Positions 22,866 to 31,357 are shown, counted from the stretch's first letter. The stretch: 32,270 bases of DNA from Oscillospiraceae bacterium (GCA_017466215.1 JAFTUO010000072.1:1-32270); one strand, 5' to 3'. Notes: generated by a model from the sequence alone, not told the origin. Program-made: numbers and translations.

Positions 22866-23071
22866 AAGCCCTGAGGGCGCAAGCCGAATGTCATTAAGTT
22901 AGTATGTCATTGCGAGGAGGGCGAAAGCCCGACGCGGCAATCTCCCGGTACATTCCCCACCACTGCATAGCACTTGCAGAGGTTGTGCCGGGAGATTCCC
23001 ACGGGCCTGACGGCCCTCGGAATGACAGCTTCTTTTAACTTGATGACTTTGGGCGCAAGCCTTCGGGGCTT
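22866..23071. repeat. Nested inverted-repeat element, copy 2 of the TGTCATT family
   Basis: The inner element 22905-23027 has ends TGTCATTGCGAGG and CCTCGGAATGACA and an internal pair GCAATCTCCCGG / CCGGGAGATT. It is framed by a second imperfect inverted pair, 22866-22900 with 23037-23071 (26 of 35 positions agree by my count). It occupies nearly all the gap between the aminotransferase and azlC. No gene and no other terminator are seen there, so the folded repeat may itself end or protect the operon message. Confidence 0.8.
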
Positions 23072-23094
23072 TCCTTCGAAACGAGATGTAAACG

Positions 23095-23802
23095 ATGAAA
23101 TCTAAGGAATTCTTTGCTGGCCTGAAGGCGGGTATGCCGGTGTGCGTCGGCTATTTTTCCGTCAGCTTTGGCTTTGGCGCAATGGCTATCGCCCAGGGCA
23201 TAACGGTCTGGCAGGCTATACTGATCTCTGCATCCAATCTGACCAGCGCAGGTCAGTTCGCGGGGCTGACGGTCATCGCGACAGGGGCGGCGATCATCGA
23301 GATGATCCTGACCCAGCTGGTGATCAACAGCCGGTACGCTTTAATGAGCCTTGCCCTGGGACAGCGCTTGGGCCCCAATGTAGGGGCCGGCAAACGGCTG
23401 ATCGCTGCGTTTTTCAATACAGATGAGGTTTTTGCTCTGGGTATGTCCAGGGGAAAACAGCTGACCACCGGCTTTTTCGTAGGCGTCGGCACAGTGGCGG
23501 CGCTGGGCTGGATATCCGGAACGGCTATGGGCGCAATCGCCGGCTCGCTGCTGCCGGAATCTGTGCGGATGGCCCTGGGCGTGATGCTCTACGGTATGTT
23601 TATCGCCATTGTTGTCCCCCAGGCGAGGGAGGAAAAGCCGATCCTAATATCGGTGATCCTGGCGCTGGTGCTTGGCTGTCTGTTTGCCTGGTGTCCTGGG
23701 TTGAATCAGATCTCTGACGGTCTGGCTATCGTGATCAGCACCGTTCTGGCGGCCTCTGCCTGCGCCGTGCTGTTCCCGGTGGAAGAGGAGGTGGCGCAGT
23801 GA
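23095..23802 (+). CDS. azlC: AzlC-family amino acid exporter, large subunit
   Basis: A 235-residue inner-membrane protein of the AzlC/YgaZ family, which with AzlD exports branched-chain amino acids or analogues. It begins FFAGLKAGMPVCVGYFSVSF and has SASNLTSAGQFAG, both family-typical, and about seven to eight hydrophobic helices. The length is standard. The start ATG 23095 has only a weak ribosome binding site (GAG about nine bases upstream). It overlaps azlD by four bases. No clear promoter is visible between the repeat and the gene, so it may be read from the T-box operon, which would link amino acid efflux to the aryl acid genes; this is uncertain. Confidence 0.92.
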   Translation: MKSKEFFAGLKAGMPVCVGYFSVSFGFGAMAIAQGITVWQAILISASNLTSAGQFAGLTVIATGAAIIEMILTQLVINSRYALMSLALGQRLGPNVGAGKRLIAAFFNTDEVFALGMSRGKQLTTGFFVGVGTVAALGWISGTAMGAIAGSLLPESVRMALGVMLYGMFIAIVVPQAREEKPILISVILALVLGCLFAWCPGLNQISDGLAIVISTVLAASACAVLFPVEEEVAQ

Positions 23803-24101
23803 AGATCTACCTCTACATTCTTGTGATGGCGGTTACCACCTATTTGATCCGGGCGTTACCGCTGACACTTTTCAAGAAACCCATCCAAAATCGGTTTTTG
23901 AAGTCGTTTTTGCACTATGTTCCCGCGGCTTGCCTGGCGGCGATGACCTTTCCTGCCATCCTTTCCGCTACGGAAAACTGGATCAGCGGCGCCATCGGTC
24001 TTGCAGTTGCGGTTTTGCTGGCATTATGCAAGAAGAGCCTGATCGTCGTGGCAGTTGCAAGCTGCGCAGCCGTATTTTTGACGGAATTTATTATCCATTA
24101 A
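23799..24101 (+). CDS. azlD: AzlD-family amino acid exporter, small subunit
   Basis: A 100-residue protein with four predicted helices, partner of AzlC. The sequence YLIRALPLTLFKKPIQNRF near the start and the YVPAACLAAMTFP block are typical of AzlD. It starts at GTG 23799, overlapping the azlC stop as GTGA, with GAGGAGG immediately upstream inside azlC. Followed by a good terminator. Confidence 0.92.
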   Translation: MKIYLYILVMAVTTYLIRALPLTLFKKPIQNRFLKSFLHYVPAACLAAMTFPAILSATENWISGAIGLAVAVLLALCKKSLIVVAVASCAAVFLTEFIIH

Positions 24102-24136
24102 AAGAATCCTGCCAAATCGGCAGGATTCTTATTTTA
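24102..24136 (+). terminator. Terminator of azlCD
   Basis: Twelve-bp perfect stem (24102-24113 with 24119-24130, loop of five) followed by ATTTTAT. Confidence 0.85.
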
Positions 24137-24140
24137 TAGC

Positions 24141-24169
24141 TTGACAAATACTGTCAGTTTATGGATAAT
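24141..24169 (+). promoter_or_regulatory. Promoter of the ion-transporter-superfamily permease
   Basis: TTGACA (24141-24146), 17-base spacer, GATAAT (24164-24169), only 24 bases before the start codon, so the leader is very short. Confidence 0.75.
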
Positions 24170-24192
24170 GGGGTTGTTTTTGGGAAAGGGAA

Positions 24193-25326
24193 GTGAAGAC
24201 AACGAACCATTTATTTTCCTATCGGGAAGTCCGGGGCTTTATCAAGAAAAATGTGGTAATGGTCATCGCGATGATCGCCGCGGCGATCACCTGCTTTTTG
24301 GTGCCGCCGGATAGAGAGTATCTCGATTATTTTGATGTCAAGACATTGACCTGCTTGTTCTGCGTGTTGGCAGTTGTCTGCGCTCTGAAGAATATCAATT
24401 TCTTCTATGTGCTGGCGAAGAAACTGATCCGGGTGTTCCGAAATGCCCGTGTCTGCATTCTGGCGTTGGTGTATATTACCTTTATAGGGTCAATGCTGAT
24501 CGCCAACGATATGGCATTGCTGACGTTCCTACCTCTGGGTACGTATGTGCTGACCACCACCGGCAAGGGCAAGTATATGGCCTTTACCTTTATTATGCAG
24601 AACATCGCGGCCAATCTGGGCGGTATGCTGACACCCTTTGGCAATCCGCAAAATCTCTACCTATATACCAAGTTCCAGATTCCAACAATGGAGTTTATGG
24701 GGATTATGGCCGCGCCCTTCGCGCTGGCAATCGCGCTGATCACACTCAGCTGTATCATCTTTGTAAAGCCTGAGCCATTTGCGCTGAAGGATGAAAAGGT
24801 GTCCCTGCCGGCAGGCCGTTCCATTGTGTACCTTCTGCTATTTATTCTGGCAATCGCTATCGTATTTCGGGGAATTCCCTATATGGTCGGCCTGGTGGTG
24901 ATACCTGCTGCGCTGCTGGTTTTGGACAGAAAAGCGCTAAAAATGGTGGATTATCCGCTTCTGCTGACATTTGTGTTTTTCTTCGTTTTTTCCGGAAATA
25001 TGGCGAGAATTGATGAAGTTCGGTCTGTATTTTCTTTCCTTTTGGAGAAAAATACACTACTGGTTTCTGCGCTGTCATGTCAGGTGATCAGCAATGTTCC
25101 TTCGGCAATTTTACTGTCCCAGTTTACCGCCAACTATAAGCATCTGCTGCTCGGCGTCAATATCGGCGGCGTGGGAACGCTGATCGCATCCCTGGCCAGC
25201 CTGATCACATTCCGGGAGTACAGCAAGCTGAATAAGGGCAAGACCGGGCATTATATGCTGATGTTTACTGCATTTAACTTTGCATTCTTAATTATTTTGG
25301 CGGCGTTCAGTATGCTGTTCCAATAA
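24193..25326 (+). CDS. Ion-transporter-superfamily permease (SLC13/ArsB/citrate-transporter type)
   Basis: A 377-residue polytopic membrane protein with about ten helices. The block GGMLTPFGNPQNLYLY (about 139-154) and its counterpart SNVPSAILLSQF (about 306-317), together with ANDMALLTFLPLG, are the paired re-entrant motifs of the IT superfamily (DASS/CitMHS/ArsB-NhaD). The substrate, a dicarboxylate, citrate-like anion, arsenite or sodium, cannot be told. It is somewhat shorter than usual (400-450), having no extra N-terminal helices. The only possible start upstream of the first helix is GTG 24193; an AAAGGG is very close (two bases), so the more distant GGGA at 24182-24185 is the likelier ribosome binding site. 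It converges with gltS on a shared terminator. Confidence 0.75.
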   Translation: MKTTNHLFSYREVRGFIKKNVVMVIAMIAAAITCFLVPPDREYLDYFDVKTLTCLFCVLAVVCALKNINFFYVLAKKLIRVFRNARVCILALVYITFIGSMLIANDMALLTFLPLGTYVLTTTGKGKYMAFTFIMQNIAANLGGMLTPFGNPQNLYLYTKFQIPTMEFMGIMAAPFALAIALITLSCIIFVKPEPFALKDEKVSLPAGRSIVYLLLFILAIAIVFRGIPYMVGLVVIPAALLVLDRKALKMVDYPLLLTFVFFFVFSGNMARIDEVRSVFSFLLEKNTLLVSALSCQVISNVPSAILLSQFTANYKHLLLGVNIGGVGTLIASLASLITFREYSKLNKGKTGHYMLMFTAFNFAFLIILAAFSMLFQ

Positions 25327-25356
25327 AAAAGATCCTGCCATAGGGCAGGATCTTTT
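25327..25356. terminator. Bidirectional terminator between permease and glutamate symporter
   Basis: Thirteen-bp perfect stem (25327-25339 with 25344-25356, loop ATAG), A-rich on the left and T-rich on the right, lying between two convergent stops 33 bases apart. Confidence 0.92.
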
Positions 25357-25359
25357 GCT

Positions 25360-26793
25360 TTATTGCTCGGCTTCGTCTTCCCAGGGGATTACGGGCTTGT
25401 CAGCATAGTGCTTCTTGAAAATTCTTCTGCGGAACAGATAGATAGTGTAAACAGACCACAGCACAAAGAAAATGGCGCAGGCGATGATCGCATTGGTGGG
25501 GGATTTGCAGGCAAAGCCCAGCAGCAACAGCAGAGGAGCAATCATTACCATTGCAGGGAAGTTGGAAAGAATGTACAGGCTGGAGGTGGGTGTCCGCAGA
25601 CCCGGGTCAACCTCCTTCATAAGGATCATACCGTTGGAAGCCGTGCCGGTCAATGTACCGTAGCTCATCAGGAACATCTCGTGCTCAAAGCCCTTGAAGC
25701 ATTCCTTGCTGACCTTGCGGATATAGATGTAGGTAAGCACCGCACCCACGACGCTGAGGATCACAACGGGCAGGATGTAGTTTTTGATGTCGTTGATCTC
25801 AATGGCTGCCACGCCGGCGACGATCATCAGATCGAAGGAGAAGCCGGAAATGCGGTCCATCTGGTAGTTGTTGATGTAGCCCCGGTGCATCAGATTGTGC
25901 CGCTGCAGCCGGTTGACCACAAACTTGATCAGCATAGCCGCCAGGGAAGCCCACAGGAAATTGAAGCCCCAGGCGATGCTGTTTGTGAAATCGGAAAGGA
26001 TGCCCAGCAGGCACATAAAGCCGAAAGAGAGGGCATAGGCCAGCGCTACAAAGCCGGCCTGCAGGGTGAACTTGTCCACAGATTCGTTGTCCGGGATTTC
26101 GTTTCCACAGGGGTTGGTCTGGTCGATAATTTCATCGGTGGGGCGGGAATTGCGGACGTGCAGACCGCCGCGCTTTTTGTAGATGTTGATGTAAAGTACG
26201 CCGAACACGGACGCCACCACGAAGCCGATGGAGGCCAGGGACAGGCCGAAGCTTCCGTTGCCGGCAAACTGAGCAGCGGCGGTGTTGGTAAACTTAATGT
26301 CCCAGGTCAGCGCGTTGCCGGGACCCTGACCGTAAGCCAGAGGCAGGATCAAGCCGCAAATGTAGGAAACGATCTGATCACCGTAACGGGTCAGCAGAAA
26401 CAAAATGATGGTGATACCAAGGCCCACAAAGGCCTGCATCATATAAGTACCGCCCTGCAGGGCGCCAAATTCCAGCACCTGGGCTTTGTTGGTCTTATGG
26501 GTGATCTTTTCCGTCTTCAGGGTCATTGCGGCGAAGCCAATGGCTAGGCAGTGGTAAGTAATGACCTGCATCAGGCGGTTGTCCACGATAAGGAAATCAA
26601 ACTGCTTTGCAACGATGTTTACGATCAGCAGCAGAGCGCCGCCCAGCAGCGCCGAGGGAATCAGACATTTGCGAAACAGCGGGATGGTACGCCGGAGAAT
26701 GTTGCCCAGCATCAAGAAAAGCAGCAGCAGTCCCAACTGCACCAAAAACGCCCAAACAGGGCCGTAATTGGCTAAAGTAAAATCCCAATCCAT
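25360..26793 (-). CDS. GltS-type sodium:glutamate symporter
   Basis: A 477-residue membrane protein of the ESS (GltS) family, importing glutamate with sodium. It has about 12 helices in two inverted halves; each half carries a Gly/Ser/Thr-rich re-entrant loop: LPLAYGQGPGNALTWDIKF in the first and SYGTLTGTASNG in the second. The hydrophilic central stretch (about 210-240) is longer and more polar than in E. coli GltS, so family membership is clear while substrate is less so. I use ATG 26793; an upstream in-frame TTG at 26805 directly abuts the AGGAG and cannot use it, while ATG sits 12 bases from it, a slightly long gap. It has its own promoter and ends at the shared terminator. Glutamate would be the amino donor for the transaminases in this window. 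Confidence 0.78.
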   Translation of the reverse strand: MDWDFTLANYGPVWAFLVQLGLLLLFLMLGNILRRTIPLFRKCLIPSALLGGALLLIVNIVAKQFDFLIVDNRLMQVITYHCLAIGFAAMTLKTEKITHKTNKAQVLEFGALQGGTYMMQAFVGLGITIILFLLTRYGDQIVSYICGLILPLAYGQGPGNALTWDIKFTNTAAAQFAGNGSFGLSLASIGFVVASVFGVLYINIYKKRGGLHVRNSRPTDEIIDQTNPCGNEIPDNESVDKFTLQAGFVALAYALSFGFMCLLGILSDFTNSIAWGFNFLWASLAAMLIKFVVNRLQRHNLMHRGYINNYQMDRISGFSFDLMIVAGVAAIEINDIKNYILPVVILSVVGAVLTYIYIRKVSKECFKGFEHEMFLMSYGTLTGTASNGMILMKEVDPGLRTPTSSLYILSNFPAMVMIAPLLLLLGFACKSPTNAIIACAIFFVLWSVYTIYLFRRRIFKKHYADKPVIPWEDEAEQ

Positions 26794-26831
26794 AACAAAG
26801 ACCAACTCCTCTGTGGCAGAATATCACTGTC

Positions 26832-26860
26832 AGTATAAAACTTTTCCGCATTTTTGTCAA
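26832..26860 (-). promoter_or_regulatory. Promoter of the glutamate symporter gene
   Basis: Minus strand: TTGACA (26855-26860), 17-base spacer, TATACT (26832-26837). Confidence 0.88.
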
Positions 26861-26907
26861 TAAAATGAACGGCTCGCTGCATCCTGCCGATTTCTTTTTG
26901 CATATCG

Positions 26908-26936
26908 TTGCATTTCCTAAAAAACTGTGCTAAACT
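26908..26936 (+). promoter_or_regulatory. Promoter of the hexosaminidase gene
   Basis: TTGCAT (26908-26913), 17-base spacer, TAAACT (26931-26936), divergent from the gltS-type promoter about 50 bases away. Confidence 0.72.
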
Positions 26937-26967
26937 CAATATATGTTACAAAAAGGGAGGTCATTTT

Positions 26968-28410
26968 ATGATCCATACCATACTTCCCACTCCGAAGAAA
27001 ACCGAGGTTTTTGAGGGGATTACTTACGTCAAAGCCGCGATTTTTACGGATTATGCGCCCTTTGCGGCCCATTTGTCTGCCTTTGCCGATGCCGCGGAGA
27101 AAATTCACGATACATCCGTTGCGATTGCTAATGGCGGTATTCGCGTGGAATACAATGCCGCGCTGGCAGAGAATGCGTATATCTTCGATTCCCGGGAGGG
27201 TATCGTAGTGCGGGCCTCCGCTGTCCAGGGCCTGATGTACGGCCTTTCCACAGCGCTCCACGTTGTGGAAAGCTGCGAGGGGGGCTTCCAATGCGAAAAG
27301 GCCTGCATTGAAGACCATCCCGACAAGGAATACAGAGGCCTGATGGTAGATCTGGCCCGCTGCTGGCATCCGGCGAAGCAGGTCTTGCGCTTCATTGATC
27401 TGTGCTTTGCACTGAAGATACGGCATCTGCACCTGCATTTTGTCGACGATCAGCTCTACACGCTGCCTTCCAAGGCATTCCCCAATCTGCCCGGCAAGCG
27501 GCACTATAGCTTTGATGATATTGCTGCCGTTTGCGAGTATGCCAAGCTGCGGGGCGTGATCCTGATCCCCGAGTTTGAAGCCCCCGGCCACAGCAAGCAG
27601 CTGAATCTAAAGTACCCCGAGATTTTTGCCAACAACATCGAAAATAAGGACGAGGCCATCCTGGTCGCCGAGGGCGGTCAGGTCATCAACGCCGACAGCC
27701 TGGTCTGCGCCGGCAAAACGGAAACGATGGAGGCTATCCGCACGCTGCTGGCTGAAATCTGCGAAATGTTCCCAGACTCTCCTTACATCCACATCGGCGG
27801 CGACGAGGCCAATATCAAGGCCTGGAATCTCTGCCCCGATTGCGTGAAATATATGAAAGACCACGGTCTGACCGGCGAAAAGGAGCTTTACAGCGAATTT
27901 ATTGCCCGGGTCACCCAGGCTGTTCTGGACCTGGGCAGAACGCCCATCGTCTGGGAGGGCTTCCCCAAGGTGGGCGCGGAGCGCATTCCCCGCGAAACCA
28001 TCGTCATCGCCTGGGAATCCCATTATCATCTGGTACACGATCTGCTGGAGGAGGGCTTCCGGGTCATCAATTCTTCCTGGCAGCCGCTGTACATTGTTGA
28101 CAATCTGGACCTGAAGTGGGGGCCCAAGGAGCTACTGGCGTGGAATACTTACAACTGGCAGCACTGGTGGCCGGAGTCCTACGCCTGCGCCAATCCCATC
28201 CAGCTTGCGCCCACCGATCAGGTGCTGGGTGCGCAGCTGAGTATTTGGGAATGTACGTATGAGCGGGAGATCAATACTGCGATGCATAACGCAACCACCC
28301 TTTCCGAGCGGCTGTGGGCAGTAGACCAGAAATGGGACGATTTCTCGGCGTACCACAAGCGCCACGGCGCAATGATCAGCCGCATCGCCCGATTGATTGC
28401 CGAAGTATAA
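26968..28410 (+). CDS. GH20 beta-N-acetylhexosaminidase, intracellular
   Basis: A 480-residue glycoside hydrolase family 20 enzyme, removing terminal N-acetylglucosamine or N-acetylgalactosamine with substrate-assisted catalysis. A small N-terminal GH20b-like domain (about 1-115) precedes the TIM barrel (about 120-430). Key blocks: RGLMVDLARCWHP (123-135), HLHFVDDQ (155-162), PEFEAPGHSK and the catalytic Asp-Glu pair in HIGGDEA (D279, E280), then Trp-rich loops (AWNTYNWQHWW) that line the sugar pocket. There is no signal peptide, so it acts in the cytoplasm on imported oligosaccharides from mucin, peptidoglycan or chitin. ATG 26968 has AAAGGGAGG seven bases upstream; an ATG 20 codons further up precedes the -10 region and is rejected. 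Single-gene unit. Confidence 0.93.
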   Translation: MIHTILPTPKKTEVFEGITYVKAAIFTDYAPFAAHLSAFADAAEKIHDTSVAIANGGIRVEYNAALAENAYIFDSREGIVVRASAVQGLMYGLSTALHVVESCEGGFQCEKACIEDHPDKEYRGLMVDLARCWHPAKQVLRFIDLCFALKIRHLHLHFVDDQLYTLPSKAFPNLPGKRHYSFDDIAAVCEYAKLRGVILIPEFEAPGHSKQLNLKYPEIFANNIENKDEAILVAEGGQVINADSLVCAGKTETMEAIRTLLAEICEMFPDSPYIHIGGDEANIKAWNLCPDCVKYMKDHGLTGEKELYSEFIARVTQAVLDLGRTPIVWEGFPKVGAERIPRETIVIAWESHYHLVHDLLEEGFRVINSSWQPLYIVDNLDLKWGPKELLAWNTYNWQHWWPESYACANPIQLAPTDQVLGAQLSIWECTYEREINTAMHNATTLSERLWAVDQKWDDFSAYHKRHGAMISRIARLIAEV

Positions 28411-28421
28411 ATATAAAATGC

Positions 28422-28533
28422 TGTCATCCCGAGCGAGCATTTGCGAGCCGAGGGATCTTCGCACTATGTCTGCATTTGCAGTAAATGTAGTGCCAGGATT
28501 CCTCGATTCCGCTTCGCTCCACTCGGAATGACA
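28422..28533. repeat. Dispersed inverted-repeat element, copy 3
   Basis: Ends TGTCATCCCGAG (28422-28433) and CTCGGAATGACA (28522-28533), with an inner pair CGAGGGATC / GATTCCTCG. Same family as the elements at 527 and 22905 but with a different interior. It lies between two convergent genes and may serve as their terminator. Confidence 0.8.
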
Positions 28534-28556
28534 GCGTTTTTGCGTTGTTGATTGTT

Positions 28557-28913
28557 TTAGTCTGCCCCTTGAATGTCCAGCAGCTCCAGGACCTGCTGGC
28601 CACGAGCGGTGAGGGCGAAGCTGCCCCGGACGGGGTAATCGCCATAGGCGGTTTCGCTGCAGCCTTTCAGCGGCGCGTCGTAATCAATGCTGATCAGCTG
28701 CTTTTTCTCCAGGCATTGCAGGATCAGACTGTGTTCTTCGTCGGGGCGCTCCGTATATATTGGCGTCGTATCATCTGCCCTGCGGGCCACCGGCAGAAAG
28801 GGGATCTGCCCCAGCTGCTGTAAAACAGAGATCTCGCCCTCCGTTAAGGTCAATGCACCGCTGCAGCCGGTGCAGCTTTGACAGTTTCCGTTGCAGTTTT
28901 TACATCCGATCAT
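28557..28913 (-). CDS. Small protein with N-terminal Cys cluster, unknown function
   Basis: A 118-residue protein with five Cys in the first 17 residues (C4, C7, C11, C14, C17), a spacing that could hold a zinc ion or an Fe-S cluster, followed by a region that looks like a winged-helix fold: LTEGEISVLQQLGQIPFLPV as a helix-turn pair and FALTARGQQVLELLDI at the end, typical of the last strands and helix of MarR/winged-helix proteins. I do not know the family; it may be a metal- or redox-responsive regulator, but DNA binding is not shown. ATG 28913 has AGGAGGGG about five bases upstream and a consensus promoter precedes it. Single-gene unit, in normal composition for the genome. Confidence 0.75.
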   Translation of the reverse strand: MIGCKNCNGNCQSCTGCSGALTLTEGEISVLQQLGQIPFLPVARRADDTTPIYTERPDEEHSLILQCLEKKQLISIDYDAPLKGCSETAYGDYPVRGSFALTARGQQVLELLDIQGAD

Positions 28914-28939
28914 AGTGCCCCTCCTGATGCTTTTCTTGG

Positions 28940-28968
28940 ACTATAACAGTATTTTTTATCCTTGTCAA
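28940..28968 (-). promoter_or_regulatory. Promoter of the Cys-cluster protein gene
   Basis: Minus strand: TTGACA (28963-28968), 17-base spacer, TATAGT (28940-28945). Confidence 0.88.
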
Positions 28969-29024
28969 GGAACTATGCACAGCATAGTGGAGAAAAAAAG
29001 ATCCCTTTCTATCTATTTCGCATA

Positions 29025-29053
29025 TTGTAATTTAGGGAAAAAGGTGGTATGAT
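29025..29053 (+). promoter_or_regulatory. Promoter of serC-serA
   Basis: TTGTAA (29025-29030), 17-base spacer, TATGAT (29048-29053). About 60 bases separate it from the start codon, with no evident leader structure. Confidence 0.75.
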
Positions 29054-29112
29054 GTGTGGTATACATTTGTTTTCGTCCTACGGACAATTTTTATCTCTGG
29101 GAGGAATGAAAT

Positions 29113-30192
29113 ATGGCAAGAGTTTATAACTTTTCTGCCGGTCCGGCTGTGCTGCCGGAGGAGGTGCTGCAGCAGGCAGCAAATGAAATGCTCGACTACC
29201 GTGGAAGCGGTATGTCTGTGATGGAGATGAGTCATCGGTCTAAGACCTATCAGCAGATCCTCAGTACTGCCGAGGCGGATATTCGGGAGCTGATGAACAT
29301 TCCCGACAACTATAAGGTTCTGTTCCTGCAGGGCGGTGCGTACCAGCAGTTTGCCGCTGTGCCGATGAATTTGATGAAGAACCGGGTGGCGGATTATATT
29401 ATCACCGGCCAGTGGGCCAAGAAAGCCTGGCTGGAAGCCCAGATCTACGGCACAGCCAATGCAGTTGCATCCTCTGCCGACAAGGGCTTTTCCTACATCC
29501 CCGACTGCTCGGATCTTAACATCAGCGAAAACGCTGACTATGTGTACATCTGCGAAAATAACACCATTTACGGCACAAAATTCAAGACCCTGCCCAATAC
29601 CAAGGGCAAGCCCCTGGTTGCGGACGTTTCCTCCTGCTTCCTGTCTGAGCCGGTGGACGTTACCAAGTATGGTATGCTCTACGGCGGCGTGCAGAAGAAT
29701 ATCGGCCCTGCCGGCGTAGTGATCGCCATTATCCGGGAGGATCTGATCACCGAGGATGTGCTGCCCGGCACACCCACGATGCTGCGCTACAAGACCCACG
29801 CCGACAACGGCTCTCTGTTCAATACGCCGCCTGCCTACGGCATTTATATCTGCGGCCTGGTATTCCAGTGGCTGAAGAGTATCGGCGGCCTGAAGGCCAT
29901 CGAGGCCCGCAATCAGGAAAAGGCGGCTATTCTGTACGATTTCCTGGATAGCAGCGATATGTTCCGCGGTACTGTTGTAAAGCAGGATCGCTCCCTGATG
30001 AACGTTCCTTTTGTAACCGGCAATGCCGACCTGGACGCAGAATTCGTCAAGGCTGCGGAAACTGCAGGCTTTGTCAACCTGAAGGGACACCGCACTGTCG
30101 GCGGTATGCGCGCCAGCATCTACAATGCAATGCCCAAGGAGGGCGTTGAAAAACTGGTGGCCTTTATGAAAGACTTTGAAAGAAGGAAATAA
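29113..30192 (+). CDS. serC: Phosphoserine aminotransferase
   Basis: A 359-residue class V PLP aminotransferase converting 3-phosphohydroxypyruvate and glutamate to O-phosphoserine, the second step of serine synthesis. It begins VYNFSAGPAVLPEEVL, the SerC hallmark. GGAYQQFAAVPMNL is the substrate and phosphate loop, D171 in VADVSS faces the pyridine nitrogen and the Schiff-base Lys is K195 in YGGVQKNIGPAG. Length is standard. ATG 29113 has TGGGAGGAA seven bases upstream. It is followed two bases later by serA, so the two enzymes are co-expressed. No serB is present in the window. Confidence 0.96.
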   Translation: MARVYNFSAGPAVLPEEVLQQAANEMLDYRGSGMSVMEMSHRSKTYQQILSTAEADIRELMNIPDNYKVLFLQGGAYQQFAAVPMNLMKNRVADYIITGQWAKKAWLEAQIYGTANAVASSADKGFSYIPDCSDLNISENADYVYICENNTIYGTKFKTLPNTKGKPLVADVSSCFLSEPVDVTKYGMLYGGVQKNIGPAGVVIAIIREDLITEDVLPGTPTMLRYKTHADNGSLFNTPPAYGIYICGLVFQWLKSIGGLKAIEARNQEKAAILYDFLDSSDMFRGTVVKQDRSLMNVPFVTGNADLDAEFVKAAETAGFVNLKGHRTVGGMRASIYNAMPKEGVEKLVAFMKDFERRK

Positions 30193-30193
30193 T

Positions 30194-31357
30194 ATGTATC
30201 CCATCCATTACTTAAATTCCATTTCGCCCAAGGGCACGACGCTGTTTACCGAGGATTATACGCAAGCGGCCAATGCCGACGAAGCCAAGGCAATCCTGGT
30301 GCGCAGCGCTTCGATGCACGATATGGAGTTTTCGCCGAATCTTCGTGCCATCGCCCGTGCCGGTGCAGGCGTGAACAATATTCCCCTGGATCGCTGTGCA
30401 GAGAATGGTATCGTGGTGTTCAACACTCCCGGCGCCAACGCCAACGGCGTAATGGAGTTGGCGCTGTGCGGTATGCTGCTGGGCAGCCGGGATATCGTGG
30501 CGGGCATCAACTGGGTGCAGTCCATTAAGACTACCTCTGATATCGCCAAGCAGGTGGAAAAGGGCAAATCCAAGTTCGCCGGTACAGAGATCGCCCACAA
30601 GAAGCTGGGCGTTATCGGTCTGGGTGCCATCGGCGGCCCGCTGGCCAACGCTGCCCGGAAGCTGGGTATGGATGTCTATGGCTGCGACCCCTACATCTCC
30701 ATTGATGCCGCCTGGCATCTGGACAGCCACATCATCCGGGTCAAGACCCGGGAGGAGATCTACGCCAATTGCGACATTATCTCCGTCCACGTGCCGCTGC
30801 TGCCGGACACCAAGCATATGATCAACGCCGAGGCTCTGAGCCTGATGAAGGATGGCGTGATTCTCTTGAATTTCGCCCGGGATGCGCTGGTTGATGACGA
30901 TGCGCTGGAGCAGGCGCTGAAAACCGGCAAGGTCAAGCGCTACATCACCGACTTCCCCAACGACAAGACCGCCAATATGGCCGGCGTCGTGGCGATTCCT
31001 CACCTGGGCGCATCCACGGAGGAATCCGAGGATAACTGCGCCAAGATGGCCGTCAAGCAGGTGATGAACTACCTGGAAAACGGCAACATCATCAACTCCG
31101 TGAATTTCCCCACCATTGATATGGGCATCTGCACCAAGGCAAGCCGTATCCTGCTGCTGCACAGGAACATTCCCAATTCTCTGGGTCAGTTCACCTCGGT
31201 TGTTGCCCGGGATAACCTGAACATCTCGGATCTTCTGAACCGAAGCAAAGGAAGCTACGCCGTTACCATGCTGGATCTGGATACCCCCGCATCCCAGGCC
31301 GTTCTGGACGACCTGCGGAGCATCGAAGGCGTGCTGAGAGTTCGCTTGATTAAGTAA
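30194..31357 (+). CDS. serA: D-3-phosphoglycerate dehydrogenase with ACT domain, variant active site
   Basis: A 387-residue NAD-dependent 2-hydroxyacid dehydrogenase making 3-phosphohydroxypyruvate. Substrate domain 1-95 and about 290-310; NAD domain with GLGAIG (142-147) and the acidic D165 in GCDPY. Catalytic Arg is R229 in NFARDAL, catalytic His is H270 in IPHLGAST. The usual Glu of the DVFxxEP block is replaced: the region reads ITDFPND, with D257 at that place. A C-terminal ACT domain (about 315-387) should give feedback by serine. It is shorter than E. coli SerA at the N-terminus. ATG 30194 has AGAAGGA six bases upstream at the very end of serC. Function is supported by the serC partnership. 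Confidence 0.93.
   Translation: MYPIHYLNSISPKGTTLFTEDYTQAANADEAKAILVRSASMHDMEFSPNLRAIARAGAGVNNIPLDRCAENGIVVFNTPGANANGVMELALCGMLLGSRDIVAGINWVQSIKTTSDIAKQVEKGKSKFAGTEIAHKKLGVIGLGAIGGPLANAARKLGMDVYGCDPYISIDAAWHLDSHIIRVKTREEIYANCDIISVHVPLLPDTKHMINAEALSLMKDGVILLNFARDALVDDDALEQALKTGKVKRYITDFPNDKTANMAGVVAIPHLGASTEESEDNCAKMAVKQVMNYLENGNIINSVNFPTIDMGICTKASRILLLHRNIPNSLGQFTSVVARDNLNISDLLNRSKGSYAVTMLDLDTPASQAVLDDLRSIEGVLRVRLIK

Noticed and set aside
25363-26547. A 394-codon plus-strand frame opposite the glutamate symporter gene.
   Set aside because: The minus strand encodes a complete membrane protein with promoter and ribosome binding site; the plus frame has no motif.
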